Shown piece by piece: positions 53,201-60,288 of a DNA stretch of 64,000 nt. The stretch is taken from positions 62,001 to 126,000 of the forward strand of contig JBDUYP010000023.1 of the NCBI GenBank assembly GCA_039944535.1, written 5' to 3'. A program made the translations under genes and the position numbers. This stretch comes from JAMZMI01 sp039944535. Its GTDB lineage: Bacteria; Bacteroidota; Bacteroidia; Cytophagales; Cyclobacteriaceae. The notes under the pieces are model-generated. The model was not told the origin of the DNA and did no database searches. It saw only the letters and a list, made by a program, of their open reading frames with translations. Position 1 is the stretch's first letter. Each line of letters opens with the position of its first letter.

Positions 53201-54350
53201 AACTCCATTTGAACAAAGCAAATCGGTAGATATAGCTTTCAAGACGTCAATTGAGCCACTCAAAGATTTTAAAATTCAGCTTGACGCAATGCGTAACAAT
53301 CTGGGCACTTATCAGGAGCTTTATGTTAGGGATGACTCCCTGAGCAGCTCAGCCCCCAATGGAGGATTTGTGTCTGTTTCTCCGTCTCGTTCTGGTAGTT
53401 ATTCCATTTCTTTTATGTCCATTAAAACAGCTTTTGTCAAGAATCGAAATGACAATACGAGTGCCACATTTGATCAATTTGTGGAAAATATTGAGATCAT
53501 CAGATCAAGACAGAACGAAAGGAGTGTGCTTGGAGGATATGATTCACTCAATCAGGATGTATTGATTCCGGCGTTTATAGCCGCTTACTCTGGTCAGGAT
53601 GCGTCCGGGTCCAGGCTGAGTCCTTTCCCGAAAATCCCGATACCGAATTGGCGCATAGACTATGGCGGGCTTATCAAAATACCTTTTATAGAGGAACATT
53701 TCAGTTCATTTACCTTGACCCACGGCTATCGGTCCATGTACAATGTAAACAACTACACCAACTCACTTGATTATACAGAAAACATTTCTTTAGATAACAA
53801 TATTTTGGATTACCCTACCGCATACAAGACGGATGAAGAAGGTAGGCCGATCCCCGTTTATAATATTACACAGGTGTCTATAGCTGAGCAGTTTGCACCA
53901 CTAATAGGGATCAATATCAGAACAAAAAACAACATCACCTCGCGCATGGACTACAAAAAGGAGCGAAATCTTTCCTTGAATATGTCCAATTCTCAGGTTA
54001 CTGAAACCCTCAACAATGACTTTACATTTGATTTTGGTTTTACCAAGTCTGATTTCAAACTGCCTTTCAAAATTCGGGGTAGAGTAGTGGGGCTGGAAAA
54101 TGACGTGACTTTCCGCATGGCCATGACTGTAAGAGACGCTACTACGGTGCAGCGAAAGATAGATGGAGAAAGCATAGTGACGAATGGTAATACGAGCTTC
54201 CAGTTTAGACCGGCCATGACATACAAACTCAATAATCAGCTCGATCTTACCGCGTATTTCGATCGCAGCGTAAATGAGCCAAAAATCAGTGCATTCAAGA
54301 CTGCAACCACGGCATTTGGCTTTCAGTTGAGATTTAGTCTCGCTCAGTAA
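47253..54350 (+). CDS. sprA: SprA, outer-membrane translocon of the type IX secretion system / gliding
   Basis: A giant 2,365-residue beta-barrel protein, the type IX secretion pore in Bacteroidota and needed for gliding. It has a signal region (TGKSYILLLVGAIGLCFFPQ), a conserved N-terminal SprA part (about 90-350, with MDRLFGGSYVDIQPNGFVNLDFGG-like segment and LAITANFDNNNTFDF), and long strands ending FGFQLRFSLAQ, the aromatic barrel terminus. The length fits SprA (about 2,300-2,400) and no frameshift was found across 7 kb. The first codon is TTG 47253; no closer ATG suits. Neighbours ruvA, gcvH and vanZ are the usual SprA context. Partners such as PorV are not in the window. Confidence 0.95.
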   Translation: MTGKSYILLLVGAIGLCFFPQDSYTYGSGNRFFIQQDTIPKDSIAADTIGPYTPTKTPTYKAPYRFGDPFSNRNSSSPLLLTDPSEIDMQVEYDSGFSYNVYERIGDVNFRPVTTMSFQEYDSYSDQQLTKEYFQERSSGLDGESAISGRSLIPRLYISPMFDRLFGGSYVDIQPNGFVNLDFGGRFQRTDNPQLTQRQQRNGGFNFDQQISLNLVGKVGEKLAITANFDNNNTFDFQNNLKVEYTGYEEDIVKKIEIGNVSMPVSNSLMTGAQSLFGIKTQLQFGKLFVTSVVSRQQGKSEVLTIESGFQGKEFEVRASDYDENRHFFLAQFFRDNYERWHNNLPQLVSGVNVTRVEVYVINRNNDTQTTRQIAAFQDLGEGSVIYNNLGGDIQGNGGAPDNSANNLYRDYLSNLTRNKDEILNEITALGLEESRDFVKVGTARKLDETEYTINKKLGYISLLRKLQNDELLAVSYEYTYAGKSGGYQVGELTEDYSRYSENDVIFLKMLRPNKIDTEIPAWDLMMKNIYYLNANQIESEGFQLRVRYRDDASGIDNPSLHEGRRTTNIPLVELLKLDQLNQNNDRQKDQNFDFIEDVTIDSKNGYIKFPVLEPFGKTLESYFDADEVVFKEKYVYDTLYQGTKNDAQQVSSKDKFFITGSFNAGSSSEIALPGINIAEGSVRVTAGNTPLTEGLDFTVDYNLGRVRIINDGILSSGKTINIAYEKADLFNFQARWLYGTRLDYRFSDQFNIGATVMHLNERPGGVSHYQIGDEPTSNTKYGFDVNFQEEVPFLTKAMDFLPLVSTKEKSTITFNAEFAQMIPGTSNVINGEGTSYIDDFENSVITNGLDGANGWRLASAPKGKNLIDGSEDMPDLGFNANRAKVSWYSIDPTVFYRTSGAINEPKNISEADKQNHYVRPIFPQEIYTERDAFQVQTYETTFDIAYFPSERGAYNYTSQYDPASDRLTSNPEDNWGGLMRSVSGSETDFDKNNVEYIEFWLMDPFADVVPDGSATPQRNTRGGKLVFNLGNISEDVIPDSRHSYETGLPDDGDTTEAVSSIWGQVPDEPFLTNNFENSRSARSNQDVGLDGLSNDLEVLKFGSRFGEDPSADDFWHYLDSRWDDKGAKILERYKNYNGMDGNSPVSSGNSILQASYTTGDNEDLNSDNTVSILEEYYEYEVDLRPGELQVGEGYIVDKVESQQGNGESSWYLFRIPIKDPDGVYGNISGFKNIRFIRMYMTDFAEPVVLRTNNLQFVRSQWRKYDLALNDSGFDLVPETAISDFTVSVVNIEGNSSGGNNKSPYVVPPGVQRDQDNTTYINRFVNEQSLQICVEDLADKDARAVYKNVGFDLLNYGRIKMFFHAEPYLGDNVNDDEVSAFLRLGTEQVDNYYEIEIPLKITNPEGLTNATPNIERIVWPEENEIDISINELLGLKAQRNKENRDIGNPYSGFSNDGRHRLTVKGNPDISTVLTMMIGIRNTNYDESPDQSTKSVCVWANELRVTDFDTNKGWAANARISTKLADVATINASTRYTSIGFGNIQQTIQQRTREETLQYDVSANVNVDKFLLPHKTGLVVPMFVSYEKQRSTPQFDPLDPDTPLEASLEVFDSQRERSAYRRLVEERSERRSINFTNVHKEKVNPEANQHFFDIENIGVSYAYSEAVSSNVNTQIYIQKSVSGGLSYNYSPIDFSIEPFADVDAFSSPYLKLVKDINFSPLPTSLSFRTDLNRSFRKTQLYNNELTTEGIDPYYERLFTFTRNYGMGWSPFKSLSFDYSARANAVIDEPDDVIDGDINTDEERQYIWGEVKSLGRMKNFDQDMSATYRLPLDKLPFTDWVSADVRYGAGFTWTAGSLSQNDSLGNFFGHTIQNSRDQGLNGKVDLTKLYSKVTFLEEASKSKRDEKVSVGTGILRFIMAVKNVNFTYNVREGTVLPGFNQTPFLLGMDSSWNAPGWKFLAGDQNPDIRHKAARQGWLSESPLQTTPFEQSKSVDIAFKTSIEPLKDFKIQLDAMRNNLGTYQELYVRDDSLSSSAPNGGFVSVSPSRSGSYSISFMSIKTAFVKNRNDNTSATFDQFVENIEIIRSRQNERSVLGGYDSLNQDVLIPAFIAAYSGQDASGSRLSPFPKIPIPNWRIDYGGLIKIPFIEEHFSSFTLTHGYRSMYNVNNYTNSLDYTENISLDNNILDYPTAYKTDEEGRPIPVYNITQVSIAEQFAPLIGINIRTKNNITSRMDYKKERNLSLNMSNSQVTETLNNDFTFDFGFTKSDFKLPFKIRGRVVGLENDVTFRMAMTVRDATTVQRKIDGESIVTNGNTSFQFRPAMTYKLNNQLDLTAYFDRSVNEPKISAFKTATTAFGFQLRFSLAQ

Positions 54351-54371
54351 TCAGACTTTCCGCAATTCTCT

Positions 54372-54379
54372 TAATTTTG
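54372..54379 (+). promoter_or_regulatory. Possible -7 box upstream of gcvH
   Basis: TAATTTTG fits TAnnTTTG, 26 bases before ATG 54405; no suitable -33 box at 19 bases. Confidence 0.35.
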
Positions 54380-54404
54380 GCACAAATTATAACTACCATC
54401 AAGT

Positions 54405-54779
54405 ATGAACGTACCTGGAGATTTATTTTACACAGAAGACCATGAATGGGTCAGAATAGAAGGAGATGAAGCATATATAGGCATCACAGATTTTGCTCAG
54501 GGTGAGCTTGGTGATATCGTATATGTGGAAATCGAAACCGAGGGAGAAGAGTTGGATTCAGGCGCGGTTTTCGGCACGGTAGAGGCCGTGAAGACTGTTT
54601 CTGATTTGTTTATGCCGCTCTCAGGAGAAGTGATTGAAATCAACGAAAAGTTGGAAGGAGAGCCGGAGTTGGTCAATAGCGATCCGTATGGTGATGGCTG
54701 GATGATCAAGGTCAAGGTTTCAGACAAAGGAGATAAGCTTTTGTCGGCGGAGGACTATCAGTCTCAAATAGGTGGATAA
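54405..54779 (+). CDS. gcvH: Glycine cleavage system H protein
   Basis: The lipoyl carrier that shuttles the aminomethyl group between GcvP, GcvT and GcvL. K63 in VFGTVEAVKTVSDLF is the lipoylation site in the family's ExxKxxxD pattern. The 124 residues fold as the usual lipoyl-binding beta sandwich. The start is ATG 54405. gcvP and gcvT are not in the window; gcvH beside sprA and vanZ is a recurrent Bacteroidota order, not a glycine cleavage operon. Its stop overlaps the vanZ start by eight bases. Confidence 0.95.
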   Translation: MNVPGDLFYTEDHEWVRIEGDEAYIGITDFAQGELGDIVYVEIETEGEELDSGAVFGTVEAVKTVSDLFMPLSGEVIEINEKLEGEPELVNSDPYGDGWMIKVKVSDKGDKLLSAEDYQSQIGG

Positions 54780-55152
54780 GAAAGTCCGTCAGTGGATATT
54801 CTGGTTTTTTATAATCTGGAATGTTTTTCTTTTCTATCTGCTCCTGACTCCCGGATCAATATACAAAAGCGTTTATTTATTCGAAGGTGAGGATAAGTTT
54901 GTACATGCCATTCTTTTTGGTGTGTGGACGTTCTGCCTCTCTTTCCTTTTGATGAAAAGGGGGCAACTTGTGAAAAGAACGGCACTGACTGGGTTTGTTG
55001 TGGCGATTTTGCTGGCGGCAGTTACGGAACTGGCTCAAATGATTGTGCCAAACCGAACTGCAGGGTTCAGCGATTTTTTTGCTGATGCTATTGGTGCTCT
55101 TATTGGGATTGGGGTAATGTTTCTTATAAAAAAGGAACTAAATCGTACCTAA
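54772..55152 (+). CDS. VanZ family membrane protein
   Basis: A 126-residue inner-membrane protein with four predicted helices (about 8-24, 38-58, 65-83, 95-116). It shows the VanZ pattern: helix 1, then EDKFVHAILFGVWTFCLSFL and TELAQMIVPNRTAGFSDFFADAIGALIGIGV, the signature of the family. VanZ-like proteins affect glycopeptide tolerance or membrane properties; precise role unknown. GTG 54772 is used as start, overlapping gcvH. Confidence 0.85.
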   Translation: MDKKVRQWIFWFFIIWNVFLFYLLLTPGSIYKSVYLFEGEDKFVHAILFGVWTFCLSFLLMKRGQLVKRTALTGFVVAILLAAVTELAQMIVPNRTAGFSDFFADAIGALIGIGVMFLIKKELNRT

Positions 55153-55170
55153 AAAAAGTTAGAGAACTAA

Positions 55171-55178
55171 TATATTTG
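55171..55178 (+). promoter_or_regulatory. Possible -7 box upstream of tonB
   Basis: TATATTTG fits TAnnTTTG, 32 bases before ATG 55210. The -33 box is not convincing. Confidence 0.4.
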
Positions 55179-55209
55179 GTGTCTTGACTACTTTTAGCGA
55201 AGGAATAAT

Positions 55210-55887
55210 ATGGAATTAAAGAAAAACCCAAAAGCTGATCTATCTAAAAAGTCAGGCCTGTTTATGAACATTGGTCTTTCTGTGAGCTTGCTCTGCGTGA
55301 TAGTAGCTTTTGAATGGAGAACTTACGATGATTCTGATCTTGTGGATCTAGGTCAGATCGATGACGATTTTGAGGATATTATGGAAATCCCTCCTACGGA
55401 GCAACCACCGCCCCCACCGCCTAAGATTCAGCTTCCTGAAATCATAGAGGTGCCGGATGAAGAAGAGATCGAAGAAGAGATCGAAGTGGAGCTTGATGTT
55501 GAGGTAACTGAGGAAACGGTCATTGAGGATATCGTATTTGATGATGCACCTGCTGAAGAAGAGGTTGATGAGGTTTTCACGATTGTGGAGGACCCTGCCG
55601 AGTTCCCGGGTGGTATGGCAGCATTCTACAAATATGTTGGTGACAATATGAAATACCCGGCGCAAGCACGTAGAATGGGAATCGAAGGAAGAGTTTACGT
55701 TCAGTTCGTAGTTGACAAGGTAGGAAACGTTACCGAAGTGACAGCCGTGAAAGGAATTGGAGCTGGATGCGATGAAGAAGCAGAAAGAGTGCTTAGAGAA
55801 TCGCCACAGTTTAAGCCTGGTAAGCAGCGTGGACGACCAGTAAAGCAAAGAATGGTATTGCCGATCATTTTCAGATTGAGCAATTAA
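55210..55887 (+). CDS. tonB: TonB energy transducer
   Basis: A 225-residue inner-membrane-anchored protein that passes proton-motive energy to outer-membrane receptors such as those at 6587 and 19972. One helix (about 20-37, LFMNIGLSVSLLCVIVAF) is followed by an acidic and proline linker with PPPPPPKIQLPEII (about 65-78) and Glu-rich stretch EEEIEEEIEVEL, then the C-terminal TonB domain (about 138-225): YPAQARRMGIEGRVYVQFVV and FKPGKQRGRPVKQRMVLPI. ExbB/D are not here. It is followed by a strong terminator. Confidence 0.92.
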   Translation: MELKKNPKADLSKKSGLFMNIGLSVSLLCVIVAFEWRTYDDSDLVDLGQIDDDFEDIMEIPPTEQPPPPPPKIQLPEIIEVPDEEEIEEEIEVELDVEVTEETVIEDIVFDDAPAEEEVDEVFTIVEDPAEFPGGMAAFYKYVGDNMKYPAQARRMGIEGRVYVQFVVDKVGNVTEVTAVKGIGAGCDEEAERVLRESPQFKPGKQRGRPVKQRMVLPIIFRLSN

Positions 55888-55905
55888 TCCAAAATATACT
55901 AAAGG

Positions 55906-55937
55906 AAAAGCCTCAGCGAATGCTGAGGCTTTTTTTT
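55906..55937. terminator. Bidirectional terminator between tonB and the DUF3445 gene
   Basis: GCCTCAGC (55910-55917) and GCTGAGGC (55922-55929) pair with a four-base loop, flanked by an A-run and an eight-base T-run. It ends tonB on the plus strand and the DUF3445 gene on the minus strand. Confidence 0.93.
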
Positions 55938-55940
55938 GAT

Positions 55941-56861
55941 TCAATTGTGCTTAAGTCTTCTATTCAGTTCTGGTAGCAGCTCTTTTATGCCCTTATACTC
56001 CCGGCTTGCTTCAGTCATTCCGTTTATAGCTTTCCATAACTGTGTTTTTTCAAAAGATTCTAGTTCGTCCACGGGATAGAAATAGGTTCTTATTGTGAAG
56101 AGGAAAGCATTAACCTCTGGAAACCCAACTAAGTTTTGCCGCTCTACTCTGAGGAAGAATGAATTATTGGTTCCGCTGCGCCCGTCCCATTCTTTCTGAG
56201 GGATTCCGTCCGGAGCAACAGGATGATGGTTGAGACGATTGTCCGTTCCAATTCCCCACGCAAATCGGACGAATGGCCCGCCCTGTTTTACGATAGACTG
56301 GAGCATGGCTCGGTATCGTTCAAGTGTTTTTTCCATTCCTGCTACGGGCTTGTGAATGGCGTCAAATGGCTGTCCTATTTTATCAGCGGGAGACCAGTGG
56401 TTAGGGGAGCATAAATGAATAGCCGCTAAGTATTCTGATTCATCGGTTAGCTGAAAGACGGCTAAATCTTCCTGCACCTGGCAGCACAAAGCATCAAATA
56501 GTGATAGATAGTTTGTATGCCCTGTGGGCTCATGTGCGATTCTTAATGTTTCTTTTTTTAGATTATTGGTTAATACATCACCGTCCAATGTGAAGTGATT
56601 AGGATGCTCCAGCGCAAGCTGCTTCGAGATAAATTTATTTGCTACAGCAATTGTTTCATCTTTCAGATGAGCGGTCAGGTGGTACTTGCGTATGTTCTCA
56701 CTTCGGCACTGTTCCTTGTTTTTGATATATTCAGCATAGTTTTCATCGATCTGAAATACCAATCGGTCACGTTCTGATTTTTCTCTTGCTGAAAGTTTTA
56801 TCCCCGGGGCAGTAGAGTATTCGCCCGATAGAAATGGAAGATATTTTTGGCCACCTGACAT
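55941..56861 (-). CDS. DUF3445 family protein (haem-dependent oxidative N-demethylase subunit-like)
   Basis: A 306-residue soluble protein. The conserved core HLCSPNHWSPADKIGQPFDAIHKPV (about 149-173) and GTDNRLNHHP (about 205-214) match DUF3445, a family of haem proteins that oxidatively demethylate dimethylamine-like or related compounds. His residues in AAIHLCSPNHW could ligate the haem. Other demethylase subunits (ferredoxin, reductase parts) are not adjacent, so the partner and substrate are unknown. No signal peptide. It is flanked by a 177-base gap and a terminator. Confidence 0.75.
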   Translation of the reverse strand: MSGGQKYLPFLSGEYSTAPGIKLSAREKSERDRLVFQIDENYAEYIKNKEQCRSENIRKYHLTAHLKDETIAVANKFISKQLALEHPNHFTLDGDVLTNNLKKETLRIAHEPTGHTNYLSLFDALCCQVQEDLAVFQLTDESEYLAAIHLCSPNHWSPADKIGQPFDAIHKPVAGMEKTLERYRAMLQSIVKQGGPFVRFAWGIGTDNRLNHHPVAPDGIPQKEWDGRSGTNNSFFLRVERQNLVGFPEVNAFLFTIRTYFYPVDELESFEKTQLWKAINGMTEASREYKGIKELLPELNRRLKHN

Positions 56862-57038
56862 TCAACTAAATTATATAGAATCTCAAAACCTAAAGGTACC
56901 GTCTGAGTAAAGGAATGGTTTTTGAACCAGGTATTTCGAAAATTCATTGAATAATGTGATGATCCCCCAATAGTTGGGCAGGTCTAGCTTCTTGGTATTT
57001 TCCTCAATTAAACTACGCTTTTAAAGCTTAAATGAGTT

Positions 57039-58877
57039 CTACTCGACCGTCACACTCTTCGCAAGATTTCTTGGCTGATCTACGTTTGCCCCGCGCATAA
57101 GCGCAATATGATAAGAGAGCAGCTGAAGCGGAATCACAGAAACCAGTGGCATCAAGGCCTCATGAGTTGCTGGTACTTCAATGGTATAATCGGCAATACC
57201 CGGAATCAACACATCTCCTTCTGTTACGATAGCGATAACTTTGCCTTTTCTGGATTTTACCTCTTGAATATTGGAGATGACCTTATCGTAAGAGCTATCA
57301 CGTGTGGCTATAAAAACCACAGGCATGTTTTCGTCAATCAAAGCGATGGGTCCGTGCTTCATTTCAGCAGCCGGATATCCTTCGGCATGGATGTATGAAA
57401 TTTCCTTTAGTTTCAGGGCTCCTTCCAGTGCTACAGGGAAGTTATATCCTCGTCCCAGGTATAAGAAGTTGGTGGCGTTTTTGAACTTGTCTGAGATTTC
57501 TTTGATCTGATCATCGAGTTTCAGAGCTTTTTTAACTTTTTCAGGAATGGCACCAAGTTCTCTTACCAGTTCTTTGAATGTGGCGTCAGTTATGGTGCCT
57601 TTGAGCAATGCAGCCTTGATGGCAATCATGCATAGTACTGTTAGCTGTGCTGTGAAGGCCTTAGTCGAAGCGACACCTATCTCTGGTCCGGCGTGAAGGT
57701 AAGCTCCTTCGTGAGTGGCTCTGGCTATGGATGAGCCAACTCCGTTGACAATACCCAATACAATAGCTCCATTTGCTTTGGCCAGCTCTATGGCTGCCAA
57801 TGTGTCGGCTGTCTCCCCAGATTGAGAGATGGCTACTACTATATCTCCTTTTCTAATGACCGGATTTCTATACCTGAATTCGGAGGCATATTCCACCTCT
57901 ACCGGAATGCGGCAAAAGTCTTCGAAGATATATTCTGCAACCAGCCCGGCGTGCCATGAAGTCCCACAAGCGATGAACGTTATCTTATCAGCATTGATGA
58001 GTTGTTCGGTATATTTCTGAATACCTCCGAGCGTGATTATTCCTTCGGTGGAATTGAGCCTGCCACGCATGCAGTCAGCAATGGATTTTGGCTGCTCCAT
58101 TATTTCTTTGAGCATAAAGTGGTCATAGCCACTTTTTTCTATGGTATCCAGCGCGATATCAATTTCATGTACCTGATAGTCATGTGGAATATCCTTCAAG
58201 TCTGTGATCTCAAGACTATCCCTTTTGACAATGGCTACCTGCTCGTCTTCCAGATAGATCACCTCCTTGGTGTACTCTACGATCGGAGTTGCGTCAGATG
58301 CTACGAAATACTCACCCTTGCCTACACCGATTACCATGGGGCTTCCTTTACGGGCAGCATACAGTGTATCTGGATCATCTTTTGAAATGACAACCATGGC
58401 ATAGGCTCCTATTACTTTGCTCAATGCCACTCTGATGGCTTCTGCCAGTGTGAGGTTGTCAGTTTTTCTTACATCTTCTAGAAATGTGATAAATACTTCA
58501 GTGTCAGTATCGCTTTTGAATGAATAGCCCTTATTGGTAAGCTCTGTTTTTAAGGAGCCATAGTTTTCTATTATTCCATTGTGGATTACGGCCAGACTTT
58601 GGTCAGACGAAATATGCGGGTGTGCATTGATATCGCTAGGTTCTCCATGTGTGGCCCATCTGGTATGCCCAATGCCCTGCGACTGTTGTGGTTTTTCTTT
58701 ACCAACATGTGCTTCTAGTTCAGATACTTTGCCTTGCTTCTTAAAAATTTCAAGAGATGAGCCATCACCTAGAGCGACACCAGCGCTATCATATCCACGA
58801 TATTCCAATCTTTTCAAACCCTTAATCAAAATTGGATAAGCCGGCTTATCGCCGATATAGGCCACTATTCCACACAT
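57039..58877 (-). CDS. glmS: Glutamine-fructose-6-phosphate aminotransferase (isomerizing)
   Basis: Makes glucosamine-6-phosphate, the first step to UDP-GlcNAc for peptidoglycan and LPS. N-terminal nucleophile Cys2 (MCGIVAYIGDKPAYPIL), glutaminase signatures HTRWATHGEPS and NGIIENYG, then two SIS domains (about 290-430 and 460-600) with SQSGETADTL (about 354-363) and the C-terminal NLAKSVTVE. The 612-residue length is standard. The end is 177 bases from the DUF3445 gene; the start lies seven bases after the DUF4270 stop. No glmS ribozyme signature was noticed before the start. Confidence 0.96.
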   Translation of the reverse strand: MCGIVAYIGDKPAYPILIKGLKRLEYRGYDSAGVALGDGSSLEIFKKQGKVSELEAHVGKEKPQQSQGIGHTRWATHGEPSDINAHPHISSDQSLAVIHNGIIENYGSLKTELTNKGYSFKSDTDTEVFITFLEDVRKTDNLTLAEAIRVALSKVIGAYAMVVISKDDPDTLYAARKGSPMVIGVGKGEYFVASDATPIVEYTKEVIYLEDEQVAIVKRDSLEITDLKDIPHDYQVHEIDIALDTIEKSGYDHFMLKEIMEQPKSIADCMRGRLNSTEGIITLGGIQKYTEQLINADKITFIACGTSWHAGLVAEYIFEDFCRIPVEVEYASEFRYRNPVIRKGDIVVAISQSGETADTLAAIELAKANGAIVLGIVNGVGSSIARATHEGAYLHAGPEIGVASTKAFTAQLTVLCMIAIKAALLKGTITDATFKELVRELGAIPEKVKKALKLDDQIKEISDKFKNATNFLYLGRGYNFPVALEGALKLKEISYIHAEGYPAAEMKHGPIALIDENMPVVFIATRDSSYDKVISNIQEVKSRKGKVIAIVTEGDVLIPGIADYTIEVPATHEALMPLVSVIPLQLLSYHIALMRGANVDQPRNLAKSVTVE

Positions 58878-58884
58878 AAAGTGT

Positions 58885-60288
58885 CTATTTTAATCTGGTA
58901 TAATAAATTTTTAGTTTGATGCCACTCTTTGATATCGCACTTTGACCTACGGCATTAGCTGAATAAACAGCGTTGGTTTGTGAATCCCAGCCCAGATTGT
59001 ATAAGATCAAATTTTGGACGGGGTAATCCAGATCACTATCTGAGGTTTTTGCTATTCGCGTGTCTAGCATGCGTTGAAAAAAGAAAGTGGAGTTGACTGT
59101 ATAATTATCTTCGTCAGAATCATACGTATTGATCATTACTGGGTTTTGATTCAGCGATCCGGTATAACCGGCATTGTATAAAATGGCATAAGAAATAGCA
59201 CTGGACCCATTCAGTGAGGGGCCATTTACTCTCCCACCTTCTGTTTCGAACAAGTAGCTTACCCAATCTACCGGCGGCACAGTTTCACTTATTGGAACAT
59301 TCTGAAGCGAAATCTCTGCGCGATTGATGATGATGTTTTCATTTGATTCAATGAAATCGATGTAAGGCTTCAAGCTAATTTTCGGATGTAGGCCTGCTAT
59401 CGTATTGAGGTGCACGTTTCCAGCCATTACCATAGATGAATCGTAATCATCCACCAGATCGGAATATTTTCCGGTACTTCGATCTCGTATGATTTCGGAG
59501 TAATTGTCACCGGTAAAATTGAATTTAAAGAAATATGTCGTGTCTTCCGCAGCATTACTCATCTCTACATAAATCCCTACCGTATCTGCATCAAGGTCTA
59601 AATTGAGCAAGTTTTGGTTGTCCGTTCCAGGCACAAAAACCAAAGGATCAAAGTACTCAGTGGTGCTAAATGGGACATTTCCATCGAGTGAATCTATGGC
59701 CGCTGCTTCGATCTTCGCATAGAGCGAATCAGCAAGCGATGCGTCCAATACAATCTGGACAATAGAGTCCCCATCTACATCTGAAAGCGGCACACTTAAA
59801 CTGCCCTCTGGTTTGGTGTCGTCATAGTCCACATGTGCATTTGCCAGGTAAGTGACGCTAGCAAACAGCGTGTCTGTGCCCTGATAGGCCGTGACCGTCT
59901 GCATAGGAGCATCAGACCCATAGGAAGCTCGAGAATACCGCAGAATGGCATATGTCTTCACATGCTTTATTGTGCTGTCGTCGGGTGCAGCCACGCCTGA
60001 TATAGGCGCATACTCTGTATATGCCACCGCTCTCACATCCCCAAAGATCGAATCACCGGTGATGTTTCCAAAAACCAGATTATTCTGAACTTCAGTGAGT
60101 AGGCTGTCTATGTAAATGGTCTGCGATGGCAGGGTAAATTCCGCAGTTGAAATTTCCGTTTTGGCATTCTCGTCATCGAGAGCTACACCAAGGGAACTGG
60201 GGTCATCACAGGCAAAAAAAAACGGGATCAATGCAAGGAGCATTAATCCCGATTTTATCGAGCTATTAATTTTAGCTGACAAGGTCAT
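58885..60288 (-). CDS. DUF4270 domain-containing lipoprotein
   Basis: A 467-residue exported protein: SGLMLLALIPFFFAC ends in a lipobox Cys27. The mature part starts DDPSSLGVALDDENAKTEI and includes the DUF4270 pattern QTIYIDSLLTEVQNNLVFGNITGDSIFGDVRAVAYTEY, a beta-rich surface-type protein with unknown function. ATG 60288 was chosen; a further upstream in-frame start would run into the next gene. It precedes glmS by seven bases, and its N-terminal codons overlap the 3' end of the glycogen-synthase-like gene by 17 bases, suggesting coupled translation with both. Confidence 0.85.
   Translation of the reverse strand: MTLSAKINSSIKSGLMLLALIPFFFACDDPSSLGVALDDENAKTEISTAEFTLPSQTIYIDSLLTEVQNNLVFGNITGDSIFGDVRAVAYTEYAPISGVAAPDDSTIKHVKTYAILRYSRASYGSDAPMQTVTAYQGTDTLFASVTYLANAHVDYDDTKPEGSLSVPLSDVDGDSIVQIVLDASLADSLYAKIEAAAIDSLDGNVPFSTTEYFDPLVFVPGTDNQNLLNLDLDADTVGIYVEMSNAAEDTTYFFKFNFTGDNYSEIIRDRSTGKYSDLVDDYDSSMVMAGNVHLNTIAGLHPKISLKPYIDFIESNENIIINRAEISLQNVPISETVPPVDWVSYLFETEGGRVNGPSLNGSSAISYAILYNAGYTGSLNQNPVMINTYDSDEDNYTVNSTFFFQRMLDTRIAKTSDSDLDYPVQNLILYNLGWDSQTNAVYSANAVGQSAISKSGIKLKIYYTRLK

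Noticed and set aside
58885..58920. glmS ribozyme upstream of GlmS
   Set aside because: Only seven bases separate glmS from the upstream DUF4270 gene, and no ribozyme core is visible.
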